From: JAZNUH01 sp045592225
Lineage (GTDB): Bacteria; Bacillota; Clostridia; UMGS1883; UMGS1540
NCBI GenBank assembly: GCA_045592225.1
Contig: JAZNUH010000022.1
Location: forward strand, 1-26,702
Reading direction: 5' to 3'
Length of the DNA: 26,702 nucleotides
A program made the position numbers and the translations under genes. The notes below the pieces were generated by a model. That model was not told the DNA's origin, did not search any database, and worked only from the letters and a program-made list of their open reading frames with translations. Within the stretch, counting starts at the first letter, position 1, and each line of letters opens with the position of its first letter. Shown here piece after piece: positions 14,934 to 21,426 of this stretch.

Positions 14934-14962
14934 ACTATACTGTAATTTTTCTGTTTTATCAA
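14934..14962 (-). promoter_or_regulatory. Promoter of S23 gene 1
   Basis: TTGATA (14962-14957) and TATAGT (14939-14934) on the minus strand, spacer 17 nt. The -35 touches the first core unit of array A, so the array sits immediately upstream of the transcript. Confidence 0.65.
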
Positions 14963-15158
14963 GTTGTATTCTGTACTTCGTACAGAGTGATATTTTTGAT
15001 AAATCAAAAGTTTTATTAATACCTTTGGTTTTAGTGGTATTTTATTCGCCAACAAACTGCCGAAGGCAATATCACTGCGAAGCAATAGCACTTGCAGTAA
15101 CAAATACCACTCGCCGCAAGGCGAATAAAACTGCCGAGTGTCCTTAAGGACACTCGGC
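14962..15158. repeat. Inverted 4+4 hairpin array A
   Basis: Four forward 9-bp cores: AGTTGTATT 14962, AGTGATATT 14986, AGTTTTATT 15009, AGTGGTATT 15033. They are separated by small hairpins (CTGTAC/GTACAG; TTTTGAT/ATCAAAA; ACC/GGT). A central hairpin GCC-gaa-GGC lies at 15059. Four inverted cores follow: AATATCACT 15068, AATAGCACT 15084, AATACCACT 15103, AATAAAACT 15124, separated by GC-gaa-GC, a weak TTG/CAA pair and CGCC-gcaa-GGCG. A long terminal hairpin occupies 15133-15158. Forward and inverted cores are complementary, so the whole can fold as one stem with side hairpins. Confidence 0.85.
15133..15158 (-). terminator. Long hairpin at the outer end of array A
   Basis: GCCGAGTGTCC and GGACACTCGGC are perfect 11-bp arms around TTAA. 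On the minus strand it follows the SLH gene and is followed by AGTTTTATT, so it may double as that gene's terminator. Confidence 0.6.
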
Positions 15159-15191
15159 ATAGCGGTGCTTTTTTTGTGTGTGGATTTTCTC

Positions 15192-16346
15192 TTATTTTAA
15201 GTTCTTAACCATTCTTACTGCAATAAGTAAAGCCTGCTCTCTTGTGGCATTGGCATAGCCTGTTGCTTCCTGCTCGCTTGTAACATTACGGGGTGCAAAC
15301 ATATTATTTCCCACACCGTTTATAATGTTGTTGGCTACCATAAAATAAATGCTGTCCTTTGCCCAGTCCGAGATTTTGTTGTCATCTGCAAACGCTGCAG
15401 GCTTTTCATAATCCAGTGTGTACTGTGCGTCGTTTGCCATGCTCCAGCCGTTTATTGTTGCTCTTTTAAATACTCTTGTAAGCATGGTTGCCGCCTGTTC
15501 CCTGTTTAAAAGTGTATCGGGAGCAAATTCGGTTTTGGAAACACCTACCGTAATACCTAAATTGTATGCTTTAAGCATTTCTACGTCCGCACAGTCAACA
15601 AAAGGATTTACAATAGAGGGTAACGCCTTTGTACCCGAAAGACTCTCATAAACCTTTACCGATACTGCTGCAAATTCAAGTCTTGTAATGGGTTCATCCA
15701 GTACTGCATGCTCTAAAATTTCGGGAACAATATCCATTTCAAAAGCATCTTCAATTTCAGGCTCTGCCCATGTGCTCGAAACAGGCTTTACATTAAGTCC
15801 GGCTATCGCATCAATTTCCGCACCGGGATAATCGCCTGAGGGGTATTCCTTCATATCTGTTAAACGCACATAGCGGAATGACTGACCTTCAGGAACCTTT
15901 CCTTTTATGTCAACGCCTGCGGTGCTGCCCTTTGTAACACCTACCTCATACCAGGTTACCAGGTCGCTGCTTACTTCAACCTTTGTGTCCTCCATCTGCG
16001 GGCCCTGCTCGAATACATAGAGGTCATCGCCTTCGCCATCAGTAATCTGAATATTAAACTCTACTGTCAGCACACCGCCTGCACCTAAAGTCAGGGAATG
16101 CGCTTCATTGTCACTGTTCTGGTCGGTTTCACCCAGAACCGCTTCTGTCTGCTGACGTGCTTCGGCTTTTGTCCAGGGGTTACCATGTACAAATTCAACT
16201 ACACGGGTAGCAAATGAGTATTCGCCGTCGGGTACAACCTGCTGTTTACCGTTTCTGTCAGTAAACACATAATCCTCTGCCAATACCGCTGTGTTTATTG
16301 TAAAACACATTACCATTGCCAGCAATAATGCAAAAATCTTCTTCAT
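15192..16346 (-). CDS. Secreted SLH-domain surface protein
   Basis: A 384-residue exported protein. The signal peptide MKKIFALLLAMVMCF...VLA is probably cut near residue 23. Residues about 40-190 form a discoidin-like or beta-sandwich region (DDLYVFEQGPQMEDTKVEVS, SFRYVRLTDM), suggesting carbohydrate or surface binding; this part is unassigned. Residues about 215-384 hold SLH units: ITRLEFAAVSVKVYE, DTLLNREQAATMLTRVF preceded by AYNLGITVGVSKTEFAP, and ISDWAKDSIYFMVANNIING with FAPRNV and TREQALLIAVRMV. These normally bind pyruvylated secondary cell-wall polymer. AAGAAGG precedes ATG by about 9 nt. It lies 21 bp after the aminotransferase gene, apparently co-transcribed. Confidence 0.88.
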   Translation of the reverse strand: MKKIFALLLAMVMCFTINTAVLAEDYVFTDRNGKQQVVPDGEYSFATRVVEFVHGNPWTKAEARQQTEAVLGETDQNSDNEAHSLTLGAGGVLTVEFNIQITDGEGDDLYVFEQGPQMEDTKVEVSSDLVTWYEVGVTKGSTAGVDIKGKVPEGQSFRYVRLTDMKEYPSGDYPGAEIDAIAGLNVKPVSSTWAEPEIEDAFEMDIVPEILEHAVLDEPITRLEFAAVSVKVYESLSGTKALPSIVNPFVDCADVEMLKAYNLGITVGVSKTEFAPDTLLNREQAATMLTRVFKRATINGWSMANDAQYTLDYEKPAAFADDNKISDWAKDSIYFMVANNIINGVGNNMFAPRNVTSEQEATGYANATREQALLIAVRMVKNLK

Positions 16347-16367
16347 ATTATTTTACCTTCTTTCCTA

Positions 16368-17555
16368 TTATTTGTACTCCTGCGCCAGTTTTTCAAAGGA
16401 GGGCAGTGCCTTTTCAATCATTTCTGTAGATACGCAGTAGCATATTCTTACATATCCGGGATAGCCGAAGCTGTCACCGGGAACCAGCAGAAGCTCATAT
16501 TTCTTTGCCTTTTCGCAAAATGCGCCTGCGTCCTCTTCCATCGCCTTTAAGAACAGGTAGAAGGCACCGTCGGGCTGTGCAACCTTAAAGCCGTATTTTG
16601 AAAGCGACTCACAGAGTAAATCTCTGTTTTTCTTGTATACAGAAATATCTGCCGTTTTGCCAATGCAGGCGGGCACTATTTTCTGGAACAGGCTGGGAGC
16701 ACAAACAAAGCCTAAAGACCTTCCTGCGCCGCAAACTGCAAAATAAACATTCTGCCAGTTGTTTGCTGTGTTTGGTACCAAAATATATCCTATTCTCTCT
16801 CCGGGCAGGGACAGGGACTTACTGAAGGAATAGCACACAAGTGTATTAGCATAAAGTGTGGGTATGAAGGGCACCTCCACGTCCTTATCATATACAAGCT
16901 CTCTGTAAGGCTCGTCTGCAATTATGTATATGTCCTTGCCGTACTTTTTCTCCGCATCTCTCATTACATCTGCAAGCTTTTCCAAAGTAGCGCGGGACAG
17001 TACAACACCCGAGGGGTTGTTGGGCGAGTTTATAATAATTGCCTTTGTATTTTCATTAATCGCCGCAGTAAGCGCCGCAAAATCAATCTGAAAATCTTCT
17101 TCACGGCATTTAACTATTATGGGTGTCATTCCTGCCTGTGTGATAAACACAGTATATTCAGGAAAGAAGGGTGCAAGACAAATTACCTCTCCGCCCTCCT
17201 CTGCTATTGCAGACAGGGAAATGGTGAGTGATGCCGCAGCACCTACTGTCATATAAAAATTGTCCCCTGTGTAATTTGTGCCAAAGGTTTTGTTTACATA
17301 GTCAGCACAGCTTTTGCGTACATCAGGCGCGCCCTGTGCCGATGTATATCCGTGAAGTGCCACGGGGTCTGTATTTAAAACAAGGTCTGCAAGCGCTTGC
17401 TTTACACATTCAGGTGCGGGAACACTGGGATTACCCAAGCTGAAATCAAAAACATTTTCTGCGCCTATTTCTGCCTTTCTTTTAAGGCCGTATTCAAAAA
17501 GCTCACGAATTTCGCTGCGGCGACTGCCCAGCTCGTACATTCTTTGTGATACCAT
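16368..17555 (-). CDS. Pyridoxal-phosphate aminotransferase, class I/II
   Basis: A 395-residue cytosolic fold-type I aminotransferase of the aspartate-aminotransferase superfamily. Landmarks are NSPNNPSG at 176-183, ADEPYRELVYD around 213-223 (PLP-contacting Asp and Tyr), and the PLP lysine Lys246 within CYSFSKSLSLPGERIGY, with Arg254 of the GERIGY segment. VRICYCVS near the C-terminus carries the substrate-carboxylate arginine. The substrate is not predictable; the family includes aspartate, aromatic and alanine aminotransferases. GGGAGG is 6 nt from ATG. It is the first gene of an apparent operon with the SLH protein, an odd pairing that may simply be positional. Confidence 0.9.
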   Translation of the reverse strand: MVSQRMYELGSRRSEIRELFEYGLKRKAEIGAENVFDFSLGNPSVPAPECVKQALADLVLNTDPVALHGYTSAQGAPDVRKSCADYVNKTFGTNYTGDNFYMTVGAAASLTISLSAIAEEGGEVICLAPFFPEYTVFITQAGMTPIIVKCREEDFQIDFAALTAAINENTKAIIINSPNNPSGVVLSRATLEKLADVMRDAEKKYGKDIYIIADEPYRELVYDKDVEVPFIPTLYANTLVCYSFSKSLSLPGERIGYILVPNTANNWQNVYFAVCGAGRSLGFVCAPSLFQKIVPACIGKTADISVYKKNRDLLCESLSKYGFKVAQPDGAFYLFLKAMEEDAGAFCEKAKKYELLLVPGDSFGYPGYVRICYCVSTEMIEKALPSFEKLAQEYK

Positions 17556-17585
17556 AAAAATCCTCCCTTTTAGTTTTATTAATCT

Positions 17586-17614
17586 ATTTTACCATATTTT
17601 TTCGCGTTTGGAAA
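17586..17614 (-). promoter_or_regulatory. Possible promoter of the aminotransferase operon
   Basis: TTTCCA (17614-17609) and TAAAAT (17591-17586), spacer 17 nt, on the minus strand. The -35 is weak. Confidence 0.35.
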
Positions 17615-17640
17615 TAGTTTTTTGTAGGTGTAATAAATTA

Positions 17641-17669
17641 TTGACTATTAAAGGGAAACGTGGTATACT
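17641..17669 (+). promoter_or_regulatory. Promoter of ncRNA copy 1
   Basis: TTGACT, 17-nt spacer, TATACT. Confidence 0.75.
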
Positions 17670-17675
17670 TTTTTT

Positions 17676-17837
17676 GCGACACAACTAAATATCTGGGCAA
17701 ACTATAGGGGAAGTATTTTTATTTTGGTAAAAATGCATTCTCTGTTTTGGCTTTCTCTTATAGTTTGTCAAAGTTTGTGTCGCAACAAACGGAGTTGTGC
17801 ATTTTTGGTGCACCGGCTTTTGTTGGTGCACTTTTTT
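17676..17837 (+). ncRNA. Structured non-coding RNA, copy 1
   Basis: About 160 nt from just after the promoter to a terminator. A closing stem pairs GCGACACAA (17676-17684) with TTGTGTCGC (17775-17783), enclosing an internal loop and a second stem CAAACTATA/TATAGTTTG (17698-17706 with 17759-17767). The apical part carries a conserved TTTTGGTAAAAATGCA block. Then come CAAACGGAGTTG and the terminator GTGCACC/GGTGCAC (17808-17831) plus six T. AAAAATGCA (17729-17737) is complementary to TGCATTTTT (17798-17806), allowing a pseudoknot or switch. The long stem with a large internal loop recalls 6S RNA, but I cannot assign a family. Confidence 0.65.
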
Positions 17838-17866
17838 ATGCTCTGTTTCTAAGTGTTGCTACGCAT

Positions 17867-17901
17867 AATGAAAAATCCGCCATTACGGCGGATTTTTCAT
17901 T
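17867..17901 (+). terminator. Second hairpin after ncRNA copy 1
   Basis: AATGAAAAATCCGCC pairs perfectly over 15 bp with GGCGGATTTTTCATT around a 5-nt loop. Confidence 0.7.
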
Positions 17902-17997
17902 GCTTGTTTTAAGTTATATCATAAGCTTGACAAAAAAGTTTCAGAACTGACAAACCCCCGACAGTAATTCATATAATTTTACAGACACAATAAATTA

Positions 17998-18026
17998 TTG
18001 ACTATTAAAGAGAAACATGCTACAAT
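17998..18026 (+). promoter_or_regulatory. Promoter of ncRNA copy 2
   Basis: TTGACT, 17-nt spacer, TACAAT; the same position relative to the RNA as in copy 1. Confidence 0.75.
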
Positions 18027-18031
18027 ATATT

Positions 18032-18203
18032 TGTCACATAAATTCTCAACATCCCACTTTGGATAAGTGTGTATTTTTATCATTAATTTTGGTAAAAATG
18101 CAGGCTCTATTTTCGCATACTTGTCCAAGTGTGAGGGAATTTGTGTGACAACAAACGGAGTTGTGCATTTTTGGTGCACCGGCTTTTGTTGGTGCACTTT
18201 TTT
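18032..18203 (+). ncRNA. Structured non-coding RNA, copy 2
   Basis: Same plan as copy 1 with different stems. TGTCACATAAATTC (from 18032) pairs with GAATTTGTGTGACA near 18137-18150. An inner stem is formed by the GGATAAGTGTG and CATACTTGTCC regions. The TTTTGGTAAAAATGCA block is unchanged, as are CAAACGGAGTTG and the terminator GTGCACC/GGTGCAC (18174-18197) with T6. The AAAAATGCA (18094-18102) and TGCATTTTT (18164-18172) complementarity is kept. Preserved pairing with changed sequence argues for a functional RNA rather than a recent passive duplication. Confidence 0.65.
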
Positions 18204-18231
18204 ATGCTCTGTTTCTAAGTGTTGCTACACG

Positions 18232-18268
18232 CAATGAAAAATCCGCCGTAATGGCGGATTTTTCATTG
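18232..18268 (+). terminator. Second hairpin after ncRNA copy 2
   Basis: CAATGAAAAATCCGCC pairs with GGCGGATTTTTCATTG around GTAAT; this is the loop of copy 1 inverted (ATTAC). Confidence 0.7.
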
Positions 18269-18292
18269 TTTGTTTTTAAAGCCTGACAAAAA

Positions 18293-18326
18293 AGTGACTG
18301 TAAAAAACAAGTTTTTTACAGTCACT
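18293..18326 (-). terminator. Terminator of the EamA-propeller operon
   Basis: AGTGACTGTAAAAAAC pairs perfectly with GTTTTTTACAGTCACT around AA; followed on the minus strand by six T. Confidence 0.88.
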
Positions 18327-18351
18327 GCGGTCTGAACTTTTTTACATTCCC
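18326..18351 (-). other. Recurrent 3'-UTR motif
   Basis: On the minus strand GGGAATGTAAAAAAG then CAGACCGCA, lying between the stop codon at 18357 and the terminator. The same two blocks open each unit of the repeat after yebC (2659, 2908, 3142). Confidence 0.5.
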
Positions 18352-18356
18352 TTGTT

Positions 18357-19469
18357 CTATTCAATGTGTGCCTTAAAACGTGTTACATTTGTTCCGTTGT
18401 GATTTGTCAGAATTGAAATACTGTCCCCTGCCGCCATATTGGGCTGACCCTTATCATCATCAGCCACAACTGCAACATAGTGGTTACCAAAGGGCTTGCC
18501 TTCGTGCTGGAGTATTGTAAGCTCGCTCCAGTTTACAAGGTCTGTGCTGTATCTCAGCTGTGTTTCGTGCTTTATTATATCTTCCTTTGCATCGGGGTCT
18601 GCAAAGGATGCAGTCATAAGATATACACCGTATTTTTCAAGCTTTATTACTCTGGGATGCCAGGAATTTAAAGCAATGGGAGTTTCCTTACCCATGTTAC
18701 CTGCTTCACAGAACGCTCCGTTATAGTATTTTACAAAATCGCCCATTGCGCCGTCGGTACGTCTGCGTGTGCGTGCAACATAAACATCAACGTTACGCAG
18801 AGGTGCCTCAACAAGATTTGCGCGGATTACGTTATAGAATATGTAAATATATTCATCGTCAATAAATGTTGAAAAGTCACCGCTTCCGAGAGAAATTATA
18901 TCCTCAGCCTGTCCCTTCATTGCGCCTGCACCGGGGTTAAAGCGCTCTGCAAAGCAAACCTCCTCGGAGGTCAGCACCCAACGGTCAAAGGTCCAGTTTT
19001 TGCCCTCGTCGTCCGAGTGCATAAGACCAATATGTCTGAAATCCCAATCGTACTTGGGGGTATTGCAGTAGCCAAGTGCATCATAGCCTGTGCCCTTACC
19101 GTTCCAGCCTGTTTCGTTGTGGAAGAAACAGAAAAAGCGGTGTGTAACAGGGCATATGTATAAGCCAAAGGGCCATATACTTCCTCTTGCCTTAACACCT
19201 TCGGGATAGCGCACACCATCAAAGGCAAAATCCTCGTGCCCTACACAGAAGTTTGTCTGTATGGGGTAAAGGTGTTCTATATCATCTAAGGATGTACCCG
19301 AGAACATACCAATATGTCCCATATGCGAATGTCCGCTCATTGCCCACAGTTTACCGTCTACGTCACGGTACATGGGAGTTGTTCCGTCCTGAAAAATACC
19401 TGTTTTCTGTGCAAAAGCTGTTTCCATCTGGCTGTCAATTTTGATTTTGATATCGGGAATTGCTGTCAT
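18357..19469 (-). CDS. Beta-propeller-like protein with Asp-box (sialidase/GH43-like fold), function unknown
   Basis: A 370-residue protein without signal peptide. Features suggest a multi-bladed propeller as in sialidases or GH43/GH32-like enzymes: an Asp-box-like HSDDEGKNWTFDRW, YIYIFYNVI and YGVYLMTASF blade strands, and the RYSTDLVNWSELTIL strand typical of glycosidase propellers. Many conserved Trp and His (WAMSGHSHMGHIGMFSG) could line a substrate pocket. I do not recognise a catalytic triad, so no reaction is given. The second ATG (MTAIPD) is preferred: AGGAG is 8 nt upstream, but only 2 nt from the first. It is co-transcribed with the EamA permease, 13 bp apart, which suggests handling of an imported glycan-derived compound. 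Confidence 0.7.
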   Translation of the reverse strand: MTAIPDIKIKIDSQMETAFAQKTGIFQDGTTPMYRDVDGKLWAMSGHSHMGHIGMFSGTSLDDIEHLYPIQTNFCVGHEDFAFDGVRYPEGVKARGSIWPFGLYICPVTHRFFCFFHNETGWNGKGTGYDALGYCNTPKYDWDFRHIGLMHSDDEGKNWTFDRWVLTSEEVCFAERFNPGAGAMKGQAEDIISLGSGDFSTFIDDEYIYIFYNVIRANLVEAPLRNVDVYVARTRRRTDGAMGDFVKYYNGAFCEAGNMGKETPIALNSWHPRVIKLEKYGVYLMTASFADPDAKEDIIKHETQLRYSTDLVNWSELTILQHEGKPFGNHYVAVVADDDKGQPNMAAGDSISILTNHNGTNVTRFKAHIE

Positions 19470-19482
19470 TTTCATCTCTCCT

Positions 19483-20337
19483 TTATAAATTTAAAAATAC
19501 AATGGCAAAAACGCCTAAAATCATACTTGCAATCTGTTTTTTGGAAAGCTGTTCCTTGTAAAGTGTCATTGAAACAATGGCAGTTGTAATAATACCGCCT
19601 GCCGATACCACAGGGAACAGAACCGACGAAGGCATAAGCAGAACAAGCATCATAACAAATAAATTCACTCCGCCGTTTGCCGCGCCGTTTATTATGGGAG
19701 TAAGTATACTCTTTTTAAGTATTGCCGCTATATACTTTCTTTCATATATAAATGAAAGTATAAGTGTAATTACCACCACTATGGCAAGGGACATAATCAT
19801 AAATTCGCTTTTATATCCGCCGTCAAAGCTCTTTTGCTGTATCTGCTGTACCGATGAGCAAAAGCCGTTGCCCAGAAAGGATAAAAATGCGCATACAACC
19901 CATTTAAAGGTTATCTTAACCTTTCCCTCATCCTTGCTGTTTATAAGCGCAAGAGAAATGCACAAAAGCACAATTCCTATAATAAGCATGGGGCTTACAG
20001 GCTCTTTGTACATTATTATACCAAAGAGTGCAGGAATAATCAATGAGTAAGATACAACAAGCGATGTAAGTGCCAGCGAGCCGTATTTAAGTGCAAGCAC
20101 CGAAAACAGCATTGATGCGCCGTAGGATGCCGCAAATCCCAGTGCGTAGGGAATAAGCTCTGCCGAAAATACCAGCTTGCTCTCTGCCGTTACTGCAAAA
20201 AATATTGCTGCTACAATACAGGACAGGCTTGTGTAGAAAAAGGCATTTGTGTCAGGAAATTTAAGTGTGTATGCCTTTTTCGCCATACCCTGCACGGTCA
20301 TAAGCAGGATAACCGATACAAGAAGTATAATGTTCAT
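19483..20337 (-). CDS. EamA-like (DMT superfamily) permease
   Basis: A 284-residue membrane protein with about ten helices. It belongs to the DMT superfamily, with the repeat-end signature of EamA proteins (ALKYGSLALTSLVVSYSLIIPALFGIIMYKEPVS and the matching VVSAGGIITTAIVSMTLYKEQLSKKQ). GAGGTG precedes ATG by 5 nt and a strong promoter lies just upstream. It is the first gene of a two-gene operon with the propeller-like protein and diverges from the PocR-AraC regulator, so it is probably regulated by it. The substrate is unknown; context suggests a carbohydrate or a derivative. Confidence 0.85.
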   Translation of the reverse strand: MNIILLVSVILLMTVQGMAKKAYTLKFPDTNAFFYTSLSCIVAAIFFAVTAESKLVFSAELIPYALGFAASYGASMLFSVLALKYGSLALTSLVVSYSLIIPALFGIIMYKEPVSPMLIIGIVLLCISLALINSKDEGKVKITFKWVVCAFLSFLGNGFCSSVQQIQQKSFDGGYKSEFMIMSLAIVVVITLILSFIYERKYIAAILKKSILTPIINGAANGGVNLFVMMLVLLMPSSVLFPVVSAGGIITTAIVSMTLYKEQLSKKQIASMILGVFAIVFLNL

Positions 20338-20354
20338 TTTATCACCTCGGTTTT

Positions 20355-20382
20355 ATTATACATATACCACATATAAAGTCAA
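20355..20382 (-). promoter_or_regulatory. Promoter of the EamA-propeller operon
   Basis: TTGACT (20382-20377) and TATAAT (20360-20355) on the minus strand, spacer 16 nt. Confidence 0.75.
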
Positions 20383-20438
20383 TTGTTTTTCTGCCTTGTT
20401 TTTTGACTTTTCTTCCCGATTTATTTTTACAAAATGTG

Positions 20439-20467
20439 TTGACACAATAGCTCGCCTGTGCCATAAT
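20439..20467 (+). promoter_or_regulatory. Promoter of the PocR-AraC regulator
   Basis: TTGACA (20439-20444), 17-nt spacer, CATAAT (20462-20467). Transcription would begin near 20474, downstream of the first in-frame ATG (20469), which supports the start at 20499. Confidence 0.65.
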
Positions 20468-20498
20468 AATGAAAAAAGCACCGAAAAGAGCCGATTTT

Positions 20499-21314
20499 AT
20501 GAATATTAAATACGATATACAAAAAATAAAAAGCATTACTTCAGATTTTGCAAATATTACCGGAATAAGCATAGCAGTTTTGGACACCAACTTTAAATAT
20601 ATTGCCACCTTTGAGTATAATGAGCCCGAGCTTTGCAGAAAAATTCAAAGCAGCCCCAACGGCAAAACGCTGTGTCACCATTCGGATATGGATATGCTGC
20701 TGCGCTGCCGCCGTGAGCGTGGCTTTGTTTCGCATATATGCCACGCAGGTATAACCGACTCGGCAATGCCCATAATCAAGCAGGGTGTAATCACAGGCTA
20801 TATTATTCTGGGCAGAATTCGGCAAAATGACAGTATAGACCATATCTATGACAAAATATCCTGGCTTGGCGAAGGTCGTGAGCAGCTTGCACACAGCTAC
20901 CTTAAAATAGCGCGTTTTAATACCTCGCAACTTGAAAGCATTTATAACATTATGTCAAATCTTTTGTTTGCCAATGCCATAACATTGGAGTTTGACGCCC
21001 CCCTTTCAGATATTGTGGACTACATTTCCCAAAACCTTACCGCCACCCTTTCGGTATCGGGTTTGTGCACCCGCTTTCACATCTCAAAAAACATGCTGTA
21101 CAGCCTCTTTTCCAACACCTTTGACTGCACTGTAAACGAGTACATTATTTCAAAGAGAATGGAAAAGGCAAAATTTTACCTTGAAACAGGCAATAAGCCA
21201 ATCGCCTCGGTTGCCGAGCTTGTGGGCATATACAGCCAGGCACAGTTTTGCCGCTGTTTTAAAAAGTATACAGGCATGAGCCCTTCCGCCTACCGTGCAA
21301 ATGCTATAAAATAA
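20499..21314 (+). CDS. AraC family transcriptional regulator with PocR-type sensor domain
   Basis: A 271-residue cytosolic regulator when started at MNIKYDIQKI. This start is chosen because the ATG ten codons earlier lies upstream of the predicted transcription start; AAGAG 8 nt before it is a weak ribosome site. Residues about 1-165 match the PocR sensory domain, with the Cys pattern LCRKIQ, TLCHHSD, LLRCRRERGFVSHICHAG. PocR domains are PAS-like ligand sensors; the founding PocR responds to propanediol. Residues about 170-271 are the double helix-turn-helix of AraC, ending in the signature FCRCFKKYTGMSPSAYR. It is divergent from the EamA-propeller operon and 112 bp upstream of nagB, both likely targets. 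Confidence 0.9.
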   Translation: MNIKYDIQKIKSITSDFANITGISIAVLDTNFKYIATFEYNEPELCRKIQSSPNGKTLCHHSDMDMLLRCRRERGFVSHICHAGITDSAMPIIKQGVITGYIILGRIRQNDSIDHIYDKISWLGEGREQLAHSYLKIARFNTSQLESIYNIMSNLLFANAITLEFDAPLSDIVDYISQNLTATLSVSGLCTRFHISKNMLYSLFSNTFDCTVNEYIISKRMEKAKFYLETGNKPIASVAELVGIYSQAQFCRCFKKYTGMSPSAYRANAIK

Positions 21315-21340
21315 AAAAGTAATTTTTTTTCATAAAAATG

Positions 21341-21369
21341 TAGACAAATAAAGGAAAAAAATGTATAAT
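21341..21369 (+). promoter_or_regulatory. Promoter of nagB
   Basis: TAGACA (21341-21346), 17-nt spacer, TATAAT (21364-21369). Confidence 0.65.
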
Positions 21370-21426
21370 ATTTGTGTGAATAAATTCCATTTTATTCCTA
21401 ATATCTCAAAAGGAGAGTGTATTTGA

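Larger units (their letters stand above)
17632..18280 (+). repeat. Tandem duplication carrying two non-coding RNA genes
   Basis: Two units starting AATAAATTATTGACTATTAA at 17632 and 17989 (period 357 bp). The promoter and 3' half are nearly identical while the middle has diverged. No protein is supported in either unit. Confidence 0.8.

Noticed and set aside
14962..15158. CRISPR array
   Set aside because: Cores are only 9 bp, invert at the centre, and spacers are self-complementary hairpins of variable size; no cas genes.
17747..18197. Frames of 67 and 72 codons over the ncRNA units
   Set aside because: They cross stems and terminators of the tandem RNAs and are not conserved between the two copies.
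17676..18203. Firm assignment of the tandem RNAs as 6S RNA
   Set aside because: Overall shape is similar, but the 3' terminator domain and possible pseudoknot are not typical and no covariance search could be run.
20469..20498. Ten-residue extension of the PocR-AraC regulator
   Set aside because: Its ATG lies upstream of the transcription start implied by the TTGACA-17-CATAAT promoter and has no ribosome site.
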